Made by a program: the position numbers and the translations under genes | The notes under the pieces: model-generated | Seen by the model: only the letters and a program-made list of their open reading frames with translations | Databases searched by the model: none | Told to the model about the DNA's origin: nothing | Shown here: one piece after another, positions 28,344 to 36,748 of the stretch | Layout of the letters: every line of letters starts with the position of its first letter | How positions within the stretch are numbered: position 1 is the first letter of the stretch | Assembly (NCBI RefSeq): GCF_004362395.1 | Contig: NZ_SNWE01000001.1 | Coordinates: 242,988-306,987, forward strand | Source of the DNA: Salegentibacter sp. 24 | Lineage (GTDB): Bacteria > Bacteroidota > Bacteroidia > Flavobacteriales > Flavobacteriaceae | DNA: 64,000 bases | Direction: 5' to 3'

Positions 28344-28945
28344 TTATGCTCTTTTTTAATGTGATTGCTTAATTCTTGAGTTTCTGGTTGATTATCCAAA
28401 TGCGTGGTTATCGAATCAATATCTTCTTTATCATACCCCTGGTGCAATTTTGTAATTCCTTGGATCTTCTCTACTTCACACCAAAACCCAGTAATTAATG
28501 GCAAGTGATCTTCCCGCATTTTTTTCGGAATATCTTGATAATATAATGGTTTTTTCTGGGGTTTTTCAAATCTGGCTACAAGCTCCCTAAGTGATTCTTC
28601 AAGTTCTTTCCGGGATTGTTTTTTGAGCTTAACATTGAGATGCACCGCAGAATAATCCCACGTGCTGATGTCTTTTTCCTTATACCAGGAAGAGGAAACA
28701 TAGCCATCGGCTCCCTGGAAAATCAAGAGGGCTTCTGTGCCGTCTTTTAAGAATTCAAACTGTTCATTATGATTGGCAATATGCGAAAACAGACGAAAAT
28801 CCTTGGCAGTCCCCTTGGTTAAAACAGGGATATGAGTAGCTAATAGGCGAACTCCATTGAGTATGAAGGTTGCAAAAGGATGATGTTGGATAAATCTAAA
28901 AATGAAATCAGCATCATCTTTCTTGTATTTTGTAGGCTGGTACAT
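28334..28945 (-). CDS. PaiB-like FMN-binding split-barrel protein
   Basis: The 203-residue protein starts MYQPTKYKKDDADFIFRFIQHHPFATFI, then has THIPVL, SHIANHNEQF and the YVSSSWYKE motif typical of the PaiB family (annotated as FMN-binding negative transcriptional regulators). The fold is a flavin/haem split barrel related to pyridoxamine-phosphate oxidases and HugZ-type haem proteins. There is no DNA-binding helix-turn-helix, so the regulator name should be treated with caution. It begins 2 bases after the haem-oxygenase-like gene and overlaps the DUF1989 gene; a flavin reductase or haem partner for the first gene is a reasonable inference. Confidence 0.82.
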   Translation of the reverse strand: MYQPTKYKKDDADFIFRFIQHHPFATFILNGVRLLATHIPVLTKGTAKDFRLFSHIANHNEQFEFLKDGTEALLIFQGADGYVSSSWYKEKDISTWDYSAVHLNVKLKKQSRKELEESLRELVARFEKPQKKPLYYQDIPKKMREDHLPLITGFWCEVEKIQGITKLHQGYDKEDIDSITTHLDNQPETQELSNHIKKEHKCT

Positions 28946-28947
28946 AC

Positions 28948-29646
28948 TTATTCTTTACCGTGAAGAAAAGGACATTTCCATTCCTCTCCAACTTTACGGC
29001 CACTATATTGCCTTGTTTCACTATTTTCCCCAAAATCTTCAAGCATTGGGTTGATACTTCCTTGTAGTTCAGTATCCCGTTCCCGGATTTTATCCCTTAC
29101 GGTGGTAAATATTCCCATTTCTCTTAATTTCTCAAATTGCCAATGCAAATTAAATGCGATGGCTGGGTACGGGCTTTGTCTTGCTTTACGACTACTATCT
29201 GGATGCAAACCTACGATATAAAAAGCTTTTCCGCCGATGCTAAAACTGAAATTTTTGTCCTGGGGATCATCACTGACCTTGGGATCCCAGGCCTGGTCAT
29301 CAATCTGATGCAGCAACTCGAGTTGCTTCCAAAGTGCGGTTTCAAACTGAATTTCAGTAAATGAGTCCTGTCCTTTAAAGACAGCTAAAAACGTGTAGAA
29401 TTCATTTGAGTCGAAATCGTAGTTTTCAATATATTTTTTAAGGTCCTTATATATTTTTTTAGCAGTTTCCAGGCTGGGAAATTCATCGTAGGTATGAAGA
29501 TTTAAGTGATCCTGACTAAAGACCGTTTGAGCCATCATACACGGATGATCCTGGGTTAAGACAAAATCTTTGAAATCTGCCATAATATCATCATGTGTTA
29601 TAATTTTACGATGCTTGGTTTTAGGTTTTATATCGGGAGTAGTCAT
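28948..29646 (-). CDS. YqcI/YcgG-family haem protein, GntA/DcsA-like N-oxygenase homologue
   Basis: The 232-residue protein matches the YqcI/YcgG pattern: HPCMMAQTVF near residue 36, the block FETALWKQLELLHQID, the histidine motif VGLHPDSSRKARQSPYP, FNLHWQFEKLRE, and the C-terminal WKCPF. Characterised relatives DcsA (D-cycloserine route) and GntA (guanitoxin route) are haem enzymes that hydroxylate a guanidine nitrogen of arginine-type substrates. The His in GLHP is the probable haem ligand. It is the first gene of a three-gene operon with its own promoter at 29667-29696. Substrate assignment to arginine or another guanidine/amine is inference. Confidence 0.82.
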   Translation of the reverse strand: MTTPDIKPKTKHRKIITHDDIMADFKDFVLTQDHPCMMAQTVFSQDHLNLHTYDEFPSLETAKKIYKDLKKYIENYDFDSNEFYTFLAVFKGQDSFTEIQFETALWKQLELLHQIDDQAWDPKVSDDPQDKNFSFSIGGKAFYIVGLHPDSSRKARQSPYPAIAFNLHWQFEKLREMGIFTTVRDKIRERDTELQGSINPMLEDFGENSETRQYSGRKVGEEWKCPFLHGKE

Positions 29647-29666
29647 AATATTGAATGGTTATTTTG

Positions 29667-29696
29667 TAAAATTATCAGCTTTGTTTCCCCTTTCAA
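29667..29696 (-). promoter_or_regulatory. Promoter of the haem N-oxygenase operon
   Basis: Minus strand: TTG (29694-29696), a 19-base spacer, then TAATTTTA (29667-29674), one mismatch from TAnnTTTG. It lies 20 bases upstream of the start codon. Confidence 0.55.
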
Positions 29697-29807
29697 TATG
29701 GTTTAAGAATAAATTAATCTAAAATTTTAAAAGATTAACACGCAGCGGTTCAAACTTTGGACGATTCTTAAATTAATCATAAATGTCCCTAAACCAACTT
29801 CCGGTTT

Positions 29808-30332
29808 TTAAGAGCGAGATACATCCTTGATGAGCCAATTCTCAAGTTGCTGGTCTTCATTTGAAGTATGCAATACCGATATATCACCGGTAGTTTCAAA
29901 TACCACTGCTCGCACCTGGGACAATTCCACCACATTAGCTTCTCTTAATTTTGATCGCAGATCCCCTTCGGTTACCCTGGCCTTTTTTAAATTTTTGTAG
30001 AGAATTTTCTCCCTGTCCATAAGCATTAGGGGGGTATTATCTATGGCTTTCTGAAACCATGCATAACGCCTTAAATATGCGGCAGAAATCTGTAAAATAT
30101 ATACTGCCCCCAGTCCAACAATTCCCTGTAAAAGACTTACTGAAGCATATAATAATGTAGAAGCAATGATAGAGCCTATAGCCACAGTCATAGCGAAGTC
30201 AAAACTTGACATTTTAGAAAAGCTTCGTTTACCGGCTATTCGCGTAAAAATGATGATCGCTATATAAATTCCTATAGCGGAGATGGTTACAGCTAAAAGG
30301 GAATTAATTGAAACTCCAAACCATTTTTCCAT
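29808..30332 (-). CDS. DUF421-family membrane protein (YetF/YdfR type)
   Basis: The 174-residue protein has three N-terminal helices (about 12-30, 42-62, 64-84) with the family motif RIAGKRSFSKMSSFDFAMTVAIGSIIAST, followed by a soluble domain of about 85 residues (DNTPLMLMDREKILYKNLKKARVTEGDLRSKLREA). DUF421 proteins are linked to stress and sporulation envelopes in Bacillus but have no clear biochemical function. It is a single gene, divergent from the GDPD gene, with AT-rich inverted repeats between them. Confidence 0.87.
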   Translation of the reverse strand: MEKWFGVSINSLLAVTISAIGIYIAIIIFTRIAGKRSFSKMSSFDFAMTVAIGSIIASTLLYASVSLLQGIVGLGAVYILQISAAYLRRYAWFQKAIDNTPLMLMDREKILYKNLKKARVTEGDLRSKLREANVVELSQVRAVVFETTGDISVLHTSNEDQQLENWLIKDVSRS

Positions 30333-30447
30333 AACTTATAGTATTGAGACGTTAGATCTTTAAATTTAAAGACTATCAGCTATAAGTAAATGTTAATTGC
30401 TTATAAGTCTTTCTTAATAAGATTTTTAATCGCTTAAGGAGAATGAA

Positions 30448-30455
30448 TATATTTG
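30448..30455 (+). promoter_or_regulatory. -7 element directly in front of the GDPD gene
   Basis: TATATTTG matches TAnnTTTG and ends only 4 bases before the ATG at 30460, so transcription from it would start at or near the A of the start codon (leaderless mRNA). No clear -33 TTTG is seen. Confidence 0.4.
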
Positions 30456-30459
30456 CCCT

Positions 30460-31149
30460 ATGAACAGAATCCTTAAAATTGGTCATCGTGGTGCTAAAGG
30501 CTACTTAGCAGAGAATACCTTAGAAAGTATACAAAAAGCCTTGGATTTTGGAGTTGATGCAATAGAAATCGATGTACATAAATCCAAAAGCGGAGAGCTA
30601 GTAGTTATCCACGATTTTACATTAGACAGAACCACCAATGGAAGCGGCGAAATAGCTAAAATGTCGTTAACCGAATTAAAAACTTTAAAGGTCGAAGGTC
30701 AATTCAAAATCCCTTTACTAACTGAGGTTTTAGACCTCATTGAGGGGAAATGTAGTATTAATATCGAACTAAAGGGTCTAAATACCGCAATCCCTACCTC
30801 ATCAATTATCCAGAAATATATTGCGGAAAACTTTTGGAAGTACGAAGATTTTATCGTTTCCAGCTTTCAGAAAAATGAACTGTTCCAAATGCGCAAACTT
30901 GATAAAAATGTCCCCTTAGGGATTTTGAGTAAAGCCAGTGTTACTGAAGCTATTGAATTAGGGAAACTCCTCAGTGCATCGGCAATTCATCCGTCACTGG
31001 GGATTGTCACTCGCGATAATGTGAAAGCATCTCACGAAAATGGGTTTAAAGTGAATGTGTGGACGGTAAATGAATTTCAGGATATTGAGAGAATAAAGAA
31101 ATTTGGTGTTGATGGAATTATCTCGGATTTTCCAGACAGACTTTTTTAA
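30460..31149 (+). CDS. Glycerophosphodiester phosphodiesterase
   Basis: The 229-residue protein has the GDPD metal and catalytic motifs: GHRGAKGYLAENT (His8, Arg9), IEIDVHKSKSGELVVIHD (Glu/Asp metal ligands and the second catalytic His), NIELKG, and the C-terminal VNVWTVNE and GVDGIISDFPD. There is no signal peptide, so it is a cytosolic, UgpQ-like enzyme that hydrolyses glycerophosphodiesters to glycerol 3-phosphate and an alcohol. Length is typical of the short family branch. A stem-loop (31157-31197) lies between this gene and the next. Confidence 0.92.
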   Translation: MNRILKIGHRGAKGYLAENTLESIQKALDFGVDAIEIDVHKSKSGELVVIHDFTLDRTTNGSGEIAKMSLTELKTLKVEGQFKIPLLTEVLDLIEGKCSINIELKGLNTAIPTSSIIQKYIAENFWKYEDFIVSSFQKNELFQMRKLDKNVPLGILSKASVTEAIELGKLLSASAIHPSLGIVTRDNVKASHENGFKVNVWTVNEFQDIERIKKFGVDGIISDFPDRLF

Positions 31150-31156
31150 AAAATAA

Positions 31157-31197
31157 AGGTTCCAATAATTAGCATTTAAAATTTTATAATGGAACCT
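31157..31197. repeat. Inverted repeat between GDPD and the flavoprotein gene
   Basis: AGGTTCCA (31157-31164) and TGGAACCT (31190-31197) form an 8-bp stem around an AT-rich 25-base loop. No T-run follows, so it is a weak terminator candidate or an RNA-level element. Confidence 0.4.
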
Positions 31198-31223
31198 GAA
31201 ATTTCAAATCAGAAACATTCAAA

Positions 31224-32444
31224 ATGCAGAATTTCGATATAATTATCATAGGCGGAGGAGCGGCAGGATTTTTTACCGCGATAAACGCAGCGGAATTAAA
31301 CCCTGAGTTGAAAATTTGCATTTTAGAACGTGGTAAGGAAGTTCTTACCAAGGTTAAAGTTTCGGGAGGAGGAAGATGTAATGTAGGCCATGCAGAATTT
31401 CTTCCGCGAGAACTCAGTGCTAATTATCCTCGTGGGGAAAAGGAGTTGTTAGGGCCATTTCATAAATTTATGTCTGGCGATACGATGCAATGGTTTGAAA
31501 AAAGAGGCATAGCCTTAAAGGTAGAGGATGATGGTCGAATTTTTCCTGTATCAGACGATTCCCAAAGTATTATCAATTGCTTTATTCGAGACACAGAGAA
31601 ATTTAAAATTCAGGTTTTAAAAAGTCACGCGGTTCAAACTTTTCAGCGGGAAGAAGATTTTTGGAAGGTGAAAACCAGTAAAGGAGATTTTTTAGCAGCA
31701 AAGATTATGCTTGCTACGGGAAGCAATCCGAAAATGTGGAGTATTTTGAAAAAACTCGGTCATAAAATAATAGATCCAGTCCCTTCCCTTTTTACCTTTA
31801 ACATCAAGGACCAGAGAATCAAAGATCTACCCGGAATTGCAACAGAAGCTGTAGTGAGAATTAATTCAAATACAATAGATTTAGAAAGTAACGGACCGTT
31901 ATTAGTTACCCATTGGGGAATGAGCGGACCTTCAATTTTAAAACTTTCCGCATGGGGGGCCAGAGAACTGCAAAAATTGAATTATCAGTTCGAAATACTA
32001 GTGTCCTGGCTGCCGGGTGTGACTTTTGAAAATGTACTAAATCAATTAAAAGAATTGAAAACCAATTTTGCCAAACAACAAGTTTTGAAAAATGCACAAT
32101 TCGATTTGCCTAAGCGACTATGGCAAAGTCTGGCGGTTGCTTCTGGAATTTCTGATGGCATGACTTGGGCTGATTTAAACAAGAATCAGCTACATAATTT
32201 AAGCAGCCAGCTAACAGAATCGGTTTTTCAGGTAAACGGTAAAAGTACGTTTAAAGAGGAATTCGTTACTGCGGGGGGTGTAGATCTCAAAGAGGTAAAT
32301 TTTCAAACTTTTGAGAGTAAATTCCATAAAAATCTGTTTTTTGCCGGGGAAATTTTAAATATCGATGCCATCACTGGGGGATTTAATTTTCAAAACGCAT
32401 GGACGGGTGGTTTTCTGGCTGCAAAAGCCTTGAGCGAAAATTAG
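31224..32444 (+). CDS. BaiN/HI0933-like NAD(P)/FAD-dependent oxidoreductase
   Basis: The 406-residue cytosolic flavoprotein opens with the dinucleotide-binding motif DIIIIGGGAAGFFTAINAA, followed by the family-specific VSGGGRCNVGHAE, VPSLFTFNI, THWGMSGPSILKLSAWGAREL, VTAGGVDLKEVN and the C-terminal FAD contact DAITGGFNFQNAWTGGFLA. The HI0933/BaiN group includes flavin-dependent reductases, but most members, including this one, have no proven substrate. It converges with the TspO gene with a 4-base overlap. Confidence 0.9.
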   Translation: MQNFDIIIIGGGAAGFFTAINAAELNPELKICILERGKEVLTKVKVSGGGRCNVGHAEFLPRELSANYPRGEKELLGPFHKFMSGDTMQWFEKRGIALKVEDDGRIFPVSDDSQSIINCFIRDTEKFKIQVLKSHAVQTFQREEDFWKVKTSKGDFLAAKIMLATGSNPKMWSILKKLGHKIIDPVPSLFTFNIKDQRIKDLPGIATEAVVRINSNTIDLESNGPLLVTHWGMSGPSILKLSAWGARELQKLNYQFEILVSWLPGVTFENVLNQLKELKTNFAKQQVLKNAQFDLPKRLWQSLAVASGISDGMTWADLNKNQLHNLSSQLTESVFQVNGKSTFKEEFVTAGGVDLKEVNFQTFESKFHKNLFFAGEILNIDAITGGFNFQNAWTGGFLAAKALSEN

Positions 32445-32917
32445 TTCAGTCGCAAAATCTCAAAATTAAGCGCAATTGCAAAAAGTACCCAAATCGCATA
32501 AGGTAGGAGCAGGTAAGCAGCGACTTTGTTCACTATCTTAAACCATTTTATGGTAAAAATTATAACTATAAAAAGTACGATAATATTTATAAAAGCTAAT
32601 AATGGTTTTTGAAGACCGAAGAAAAGTAAGGACCAAGAACCATTTAGCAATAATTGGATTCCAAAATGATACAGAGCTGTTTTTACCCATTTATGATAGA
32701 AGCCGCGATTCCAAACAATACCGGCAGCTATCCCCATCAAGATATACATAAATAACCAAACTGGCCCGAAAATGGAATCCGGCGGGTTAAACCAGGGCTT
32801 ATTAAGTTCAGGATACCAGCCTTCAAAGCCCGCGTTGGTGGCGATTGCTCCCAGAAAACCGAAAAGCAAACAAATGCCAATGGCCACTGAACTTCGTAAA
32901 AAGAGTTTTTTGGTCAT
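32441..32917 (-). CDS. TspO/MBR-family tryptophan-rich sensory protein
   Basis: The 158-residue inner-membrane protein has five hydrophobic helices and the TspO signatures NKPWFNPPDSIFGPVWLFMYILMGIAAGIVW and LNGSWSLLFFG. The family binds porphyrins and cholesterol-like ligands and is linked to tetrapyrrole turnover and stress. Length and helix spacing are normal. Its 3' end overlaps the flavoprotein gene by 4 bases. Confidence 0.92.
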   Translation of the reverse strand: MTKKLFLRSSVAIGICLLFGFLGAIATNAGFEGWYPELNKPWFNPPDSIFGPVWLFMYILMGIAAGIVWNRGFYHKWVKTALYHFGIQLLLNGSWSLLFFGLQKPLLAFINIIVLFIVIIFTIKWFKIVNKVAAYLLLPYAIWVLFAIALNFEILRLN

Positions 32918-33076
32918 TTTCTGTTGATATTCTCAGTGATATTATCTCCTGTCAAGCTTATTTTTAAAATGATTTGCTGTAAAAATCACTATTTCAGAGT
33001 CTAAGCTTTTTAGTTTTCATCTACTAAATTATAAATTTATTTGAACTGGGGAAGAATATTCCCAAAACATAAAACA

Positions 33077-33084
33077 TATCTTTG
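33077..33084 (+). promoter_or_regulatory. -7 element of the mevalonate gene unit
   Basis: TATCTTTG matches TAnnTTTG exactly, 77 bases upstream of the decarboxylase start. A -33 element at normal spacing is not obvious. Confidence 0.4.
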
Positions 33085-33161
33085 CTTTCATAAAATAGAT
33101 TTGAATTTTTTTCAATCAGCTTGCTTTGGCCTGGTTCAAGGTAGTTTATTAATTTTTTACT

Positions 33162-34250
33162 ATGAGTAGAGAGGATTTTATTACAAAAGAATATTCAAAA
33201 AAAATAGAAAAAGGAGAAGTAGCCTGGGAATCTCCCAGTAATATCGCACTTGTAAAATACTGGGGAAAAAGGGCGAATCAAATTCCTGCCAACCCTTCCG
33301 TGAGTTTTACATTGAAAAACTGCAAAACTACCACAAAAATGGAGTTTCAAAGGAAAACAGTAAAATCTGAAACTTTTGATTTTAAACTTTTTTTTGAAGG
33401 AAAATGGAATCCGGAATTTGAGCCTAAAATTCAGCAGTTTTTCGAACGAATCGAAACCTATTGTCCATTTTTAAAAGACTATAATTTTAAGATTTTCACC
33501 GAGAATTCCTTCCCTCACAGTAGCGGTATCGCTTCTTCTGCCAGTGGAATGAGTGCCCTGGCCCTCTGTGTTATGAGTTTGGAAAAGGAATTGGGTGCTA
33601 TTCATACGAGCAGTGAAATTTCTTTTTATAAAAAGGCTTCTTTTTTGGCCCGTTTAGGTTCCGGAAGTGCCTGCCGAAGTTTAGAAGGCGAATTAATTGA
33701 ATGGGGCGCACATCAAAATATACCGGGCAGCAGTGATCTTTTTGGGATCAAATATCCTTTTGAAATTGATGAAGTTTTTAAAACTTTTCAGGATACGATT
33801 TTGTTGGTAGACAAGGGTCAAAAGCAGGTAAGCAGTAGTGGAGGTCATAATTTAATGCAGGGTCATCCCTTTGCCGAAAATCGTTTTACTCAAGCACATT
33901 TAAATTTAGATAAACTAAAGGAGGTATTTGCTTCGGGAGATTTGGAGAATTTTATAGCCATTATAGAAAGCGAAGCGCTTACCTTACATGCGATGATGAT
34001 GAGCAGCAAGCCTTATTTTATACTAATGAAGCCCAATACTCTACAAATTATCAATAAAATATTGGAATTCAGGAAAACAACCAGAACCCCGGTTTGCTTT
34101 ACTTTAGATGCCGGGGCAAATTTACACGTACTTTATCCTGAAGCACATAAAACAAAAGTTTTAGAATTCATTAAGAATGAGCTTGTTGTCTATTGTGAAA
34201 AAGGGCAGTATATTTGTGACCAGGTTGGAAAGGGTGCGGAAAAATTGTAA
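33162..34250 (+). CDS. mvaD: Diphosphomevalonate decarboxylase
   Basis: Converts mevalonate 5-diphosphate to isopentenyl diphosphate with ATP. The 362-residue GHMP-superfamily protein shows SPSNIALVKYWGKR and PANPSVSFTL at the N-terminus, the ATP-binding loop FPHSSGIASSASGMSALAL, RLGSGSACRSLEGE, and the C-terminal CFTLDAGANLHVLYPE. It is followed 50 bases later by mevalonate kinase. The presence of this gene shows use of the mevalonate pathway, usual in Flavobacteriia. Confidence 0.94.
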   Translation: MSREDFITKEYSKKIEKGEVAWESPSNIALVKYWGKRANQIPANPSVSFTLKNCKTTTKMEFQRKTVKSETFDFKLFFEGKWNPEFEPKIQQFFERIETYCPFLKDYNFKIFTENSFPHSSGIASSASGMSALALCVMSLEKELGAIHTSSEISFYKKASFLARLGSGSACRSLEGELIEWGAHQNIPGSSDLFGIKYPFEIDEVFKTFQDTILLVDKGQKQVSSSGGHNLMQGHPFAENRFTQAHLNLDKLKEVFASGDLENFIAIIESEALTLHAMMMSSKPYFILMKPNTLQIINKILEFRKTTRTPVCFTLDAGANLHVLYPEAHKTKVLEFIKNELVVYCEKGQYICDQVGKGAEKL

Positions 34251-34300
34251 ATTTACTTACATTTATCTTTTTTGACCTGAAAAAGATTATTCGAAAGCTT

Positions 34301-35239
34301 ATGAAAGGACCTTTATTTTATTCGAAAATCCTTCTCTTTGGAGAGTATGGAATTATCAAGGATTCCAAGGGTTTATCAATTCCTTATAATTTTTATAATG
34401 GTGCTTTAAAGGTAGATGAAAATCCATCGGATACGGCTGTAGCTTCCAATAATAGTTTACGCCGATTTGCTGATTATTTAAGCGACCTTGAACAGAACAG
34501 TCCTGGGTTGGTACAGTTTGATATGCCAGCACTATATGCTGATATCAAAAAAGGCATGTATTTCGATTCTACTATTCCGCAGGGTTACGGAGTAGGAAGT
34601 AGTGGAGCCTTGGTTGCAGCTATTTATGATAAATATGCTACCGGGAAGATCACCGTTTTAGAAAATCTTACTCGCGATAAATTATTAAAACTAAAAAAGA
34701 TCTTCGGAGAAATGGAATCTTTTTTCCACGGAAAATCTTCTGGCTTAGATCCGCTTAATAGTTATTTAAGCATTCCAATTCTTATTAATTCCAAAGATAA
34801 TATTGAACCCGCGGGAATTCCGTCCCAGACAGAAAATGGCCAGGGCGCTGTATTTCTGTTAGATAGCGGTAGTACTGGAGAAACAGGTCCAATGGTGGGG
34901 ATTTTTATGGAAAATATGAAGCAGGAAGGATTTAGACAAATGCTGAAAGAACAATTTGTAAAACATACTGATGCCTGTGTAGACGATTTTCTTAAAGGTG
35001 ACGTTAAATCTCTTTTCACCAATGTGAAAAGGCTTTCTCACGTTGTGCTTGATAATTTTAAACCCATGATTCCGGATCAATTTCATAAACTTTGGAAACA
35101 TGGAATAGATACTAACGATTATTACCTGAAGCTTTGTGGTTCTGGTGGCGGCGGTTATATTTTAGGTTTCACTGAGGACATTGAAAAAGCCAGAAAATCC
35201 CTAAAAGATTACAAATTAGAAGTGGTTTACAACTTCTAA
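34301..35239 (+). CDS. Mevalonate kinase (GHMP kinase)
   Basis: The 312-residue protein has the GHMP motif 1 SKILLFGEYGII, motif 2 PQGYGVGSSGALVAAIYDKY (ATP-phosphate loop) and motif 3 LKLCGSGGGGYILGFTE. Position between diphosphomevalonate decarboxylase and a prenyltransferase supports phosphorylation of mevalonate. A phosphomevalonate kinase role cannot be excluded from motifs alone, because no third GHMP gene lies in this window. The UbiA-like gene starts 11 bases after its stop codon. Confidence 0.87.
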   Translation: MKGPLFYSKILLFGEYGIIKDSKGLSIPYNFYNGALKVDENPSDTAVASNNSLRRFADYLSDLEQNSPGLVQFDMPALYADIKKGMYFDSTIPQGYGVGSSGALVAAIYDKYATGKITVLENLTRDKLLKLKKIFGEMESFFHGKSSGLDPLNSYLSIPILINSKDNIEPAGIPSQTENGQGAVFLLDSGSTGETGPMVGIFMENMKQEGFRQMLKEQFVKHTDACVDDFLKGDVKSLFTNVKRLSHVVLDNFKPMIPDQFHKLWKHGIDTNDYYLKLCGSGGGGYILGFTEDIEKARKSLKDYKLEVVYNF

Positions 35240-35250
35240 ATTCCAAATAC

Positions 35251-36156
35251 ATGGCGTCTTCTTCTAACAAGCGTTTATTGCTGAAAATGCTTAGTTTGTT
35301 TTCAGTGGTTCGTGGTTATAATATTTTAGTGCTTATTGTAGCCCAATACCTCACTTCAGCTTTTATTTTGGCACCGGAACTTCCCTTAAGAAACATCTTT
35401 TTTGATGATAATTTATTTTTTCTGATCCTGTCCTCAGCAACAGTAATTGCGTCAGGATATATCATCAATAATTTTTACGACAGCGAAAAAGATTTAATAA
35501 ACAGGCCTAAGAAAACCATGTTAGACCGGTTTGTAAGTCAGCGAACGAAACTTTCCGTGTATTTCATTCTTAATTTACTAGCTATTTTCTTTGCGAGTTA
35601 TGTTTCGTTTAGGGCGGTGGTTTTCTTTTCAGTTTATATTTTTGGTATTTGGTTGTATTCTCATCGTTTAAAACGAATTCTATTCCTTGGGAATCTCGTA
35701 GCTTCCATTTTAACCATTACCCCTTTTTTCGTGGTTTTTGTGTATTATAAAAATTTTGAGACTGTAATCTTTATTCATGCCACATTCCTTTATTTAATGA
35801 TAGTAATGCGTGAATTGGTGAAGGATCTGGAAAATATGCAGGGCGATTTACTTCAAAATTATCAAACTATCCCGATCGTGTATGGGGAGAGACGCAGTAA
35901 ATTTTTTCTCTCAATTTTAAGCATTCTGGCAATTATTCCCATTATGCTTTTAATTACAAGTTTTGATACCGGTTATATGGATTACTATTTCTATGTTTCC
36001 CTGGTTCTGCTTGTATTTTTTTTATTATTTCTTTATTTCAGCAGAGCAAAATGGCAATATTTATTGCTTCATAATATTTTAAAATTAATTATTGTAGTGG
36101 GGGTTTTTAGCATCTTACTTATAGATATTAAGGAAGTATTCAACAGAGTTTTCTAA
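35251..36156 (+). CDS. UbiA-family prenyltransferase (geranylgeranylglycerol-phosphate type)
   Basis: The 301-residue inner-membrane protein has about eight helices and the two UbiA acidic motifs: NNFYDSEKDLINRPKK (about residues 72-87) and RELVKDLENMQGD (about 193-205), which bind magnesium and the prenyl diphosphate. Flavobacterial homologues next to mevalonate genes are often annotated as geranylgeranylglycerol-phosphate geranylgeranyltransferase. A different prenyl acceptor (for example a quinone or haem) is possible. It is co-directional with mevalonate kinase (11-base gap) and the deaminase (18-base gap), so one operon is likely. Confidence 0.8.
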   Translation: MASSSNKRLLLKMLSLFSVVRGYNILVLIVAQYLTSAFILAPELPLRNIFFDDNLFFLILSSATVIASGYIINNFYDSEKDLINRPKKTMLDRFVSQRTKLSVYFILNLLAIFFASYVSFRAVVFFSVYIFGIWLYSHRLKRILFLGNLVASILTITPFFVVFVYYKNFETVIFIHATFLYLMIVMRELVKDLENMQGDLLQNYQTIPIVYGERRSKFFLSILSILAIIPIMLLITSFDTGYMDYYFYVSLVLLVFFLLFLYFSRAKWQYLLLHNILKLIIVVGVFSILLIDIKEVFNRVF

Positions 36157-36174
36157 CAATTTATTCAAATCAAT

Positions 36175-36651
36175 ATGGTAAAAGATCATAGCTATTTTCT
36201 TAAAAGGGCTATTCAGTTGGCAGAAGAAGGCATGGACAAAAATCAGGGAGGACCCTTTGGTGCTGTAATTGTTAAAAATGGTGAAATTATAGCCGAAGCT
36301 AATAATACAGTCACGGTAAGTAATGACCCAACAGCTCACGCAGAAGTTGTTGCCATTAGAAAGGCCTGTGAGAAATTGCAGGATTTTCAGCTGAAAAATT
36401 GTATTTTATATACATCTTGTGAGCCCTGTCCTATGTGCCTGGGGGCTATTTACTGGGCACGTCCCGAAAAAGTATATTATGCCCTTACGCGTGAAGATGC
36501 TGCTAAAATAGGTTTTGATGACCAATTTATATACGACGAGATTGCATTGAAAATGGAGGATCGCAAAATTCCATTTGAGCATTTAATGCGGGAAGAAGGA
36601 CTACCAGTATTTCAAAAATGGGATGCTAAAGGGGATCGTGTCGATTATTAA
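36175..36651 (+). CDS. Nucleoside/guanine deaminase (CDA superfamily)
   Basis: The 158-residue cytosolic zinc enzyme has the His/Glu motif AHAEVVAIRKAC (His55, Glu57) and the Cys pair CEPCPMC (Cys85, Cys88). The motif GGPFGAVIV near residue 25 and the C-terminal segment LMREEGLPVFQKWDAKGDRVDY resemble guanine deaminases of the GuaD type rather than tRNA adenosine deaminases, but the substrate is not certain. It is last in the mevalonate gene run. Confidence 0.88.
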   Translation: MVKDHSYFLKRAIQLAEEGMDKNQGGPFGAVIVKNGEIIAEANNTVTVSNDPTAHAEVVAIRKACEKLQDFQLKNCILYTSCEPCPMCLGAIYWARPEKVYYALTREDAAKIGFDDQFIYDEIALKMEDRKIPFEHLMREEGLPVFQKWDAKGDRVDY

Positions 36652-36725
36652 CTGAAGGATTTTATACTTATCCCAATAGGGTGAAATCTTTCAATTAAAT
36701 AGAATGCCACTATGAATCAATAGAG

Positions 36726-36733
36726 TACCTTTG
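36726..36733 (+). promoter_or_regulatory. -7 element upstream of the pseudouridine synthase gene
   Basis: TACCTTTG matches TAnnTTTG and lies 15 bases upstream of the chosen ATG at 36749. It also argues against the TTG start at 36731, which lies inside the element. Confidence 0.5.
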
Positions 36734-36748
36734 CAAAAAATTAGCGAT

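Noticed and set aside
28334..28945. Transcriptional repressor role for the PaiB-like protein
   Set aside because: No DNA-binding motif is visible; the regulator name comes from the family annotation. It is described as an FMN split-barrel protein instead.
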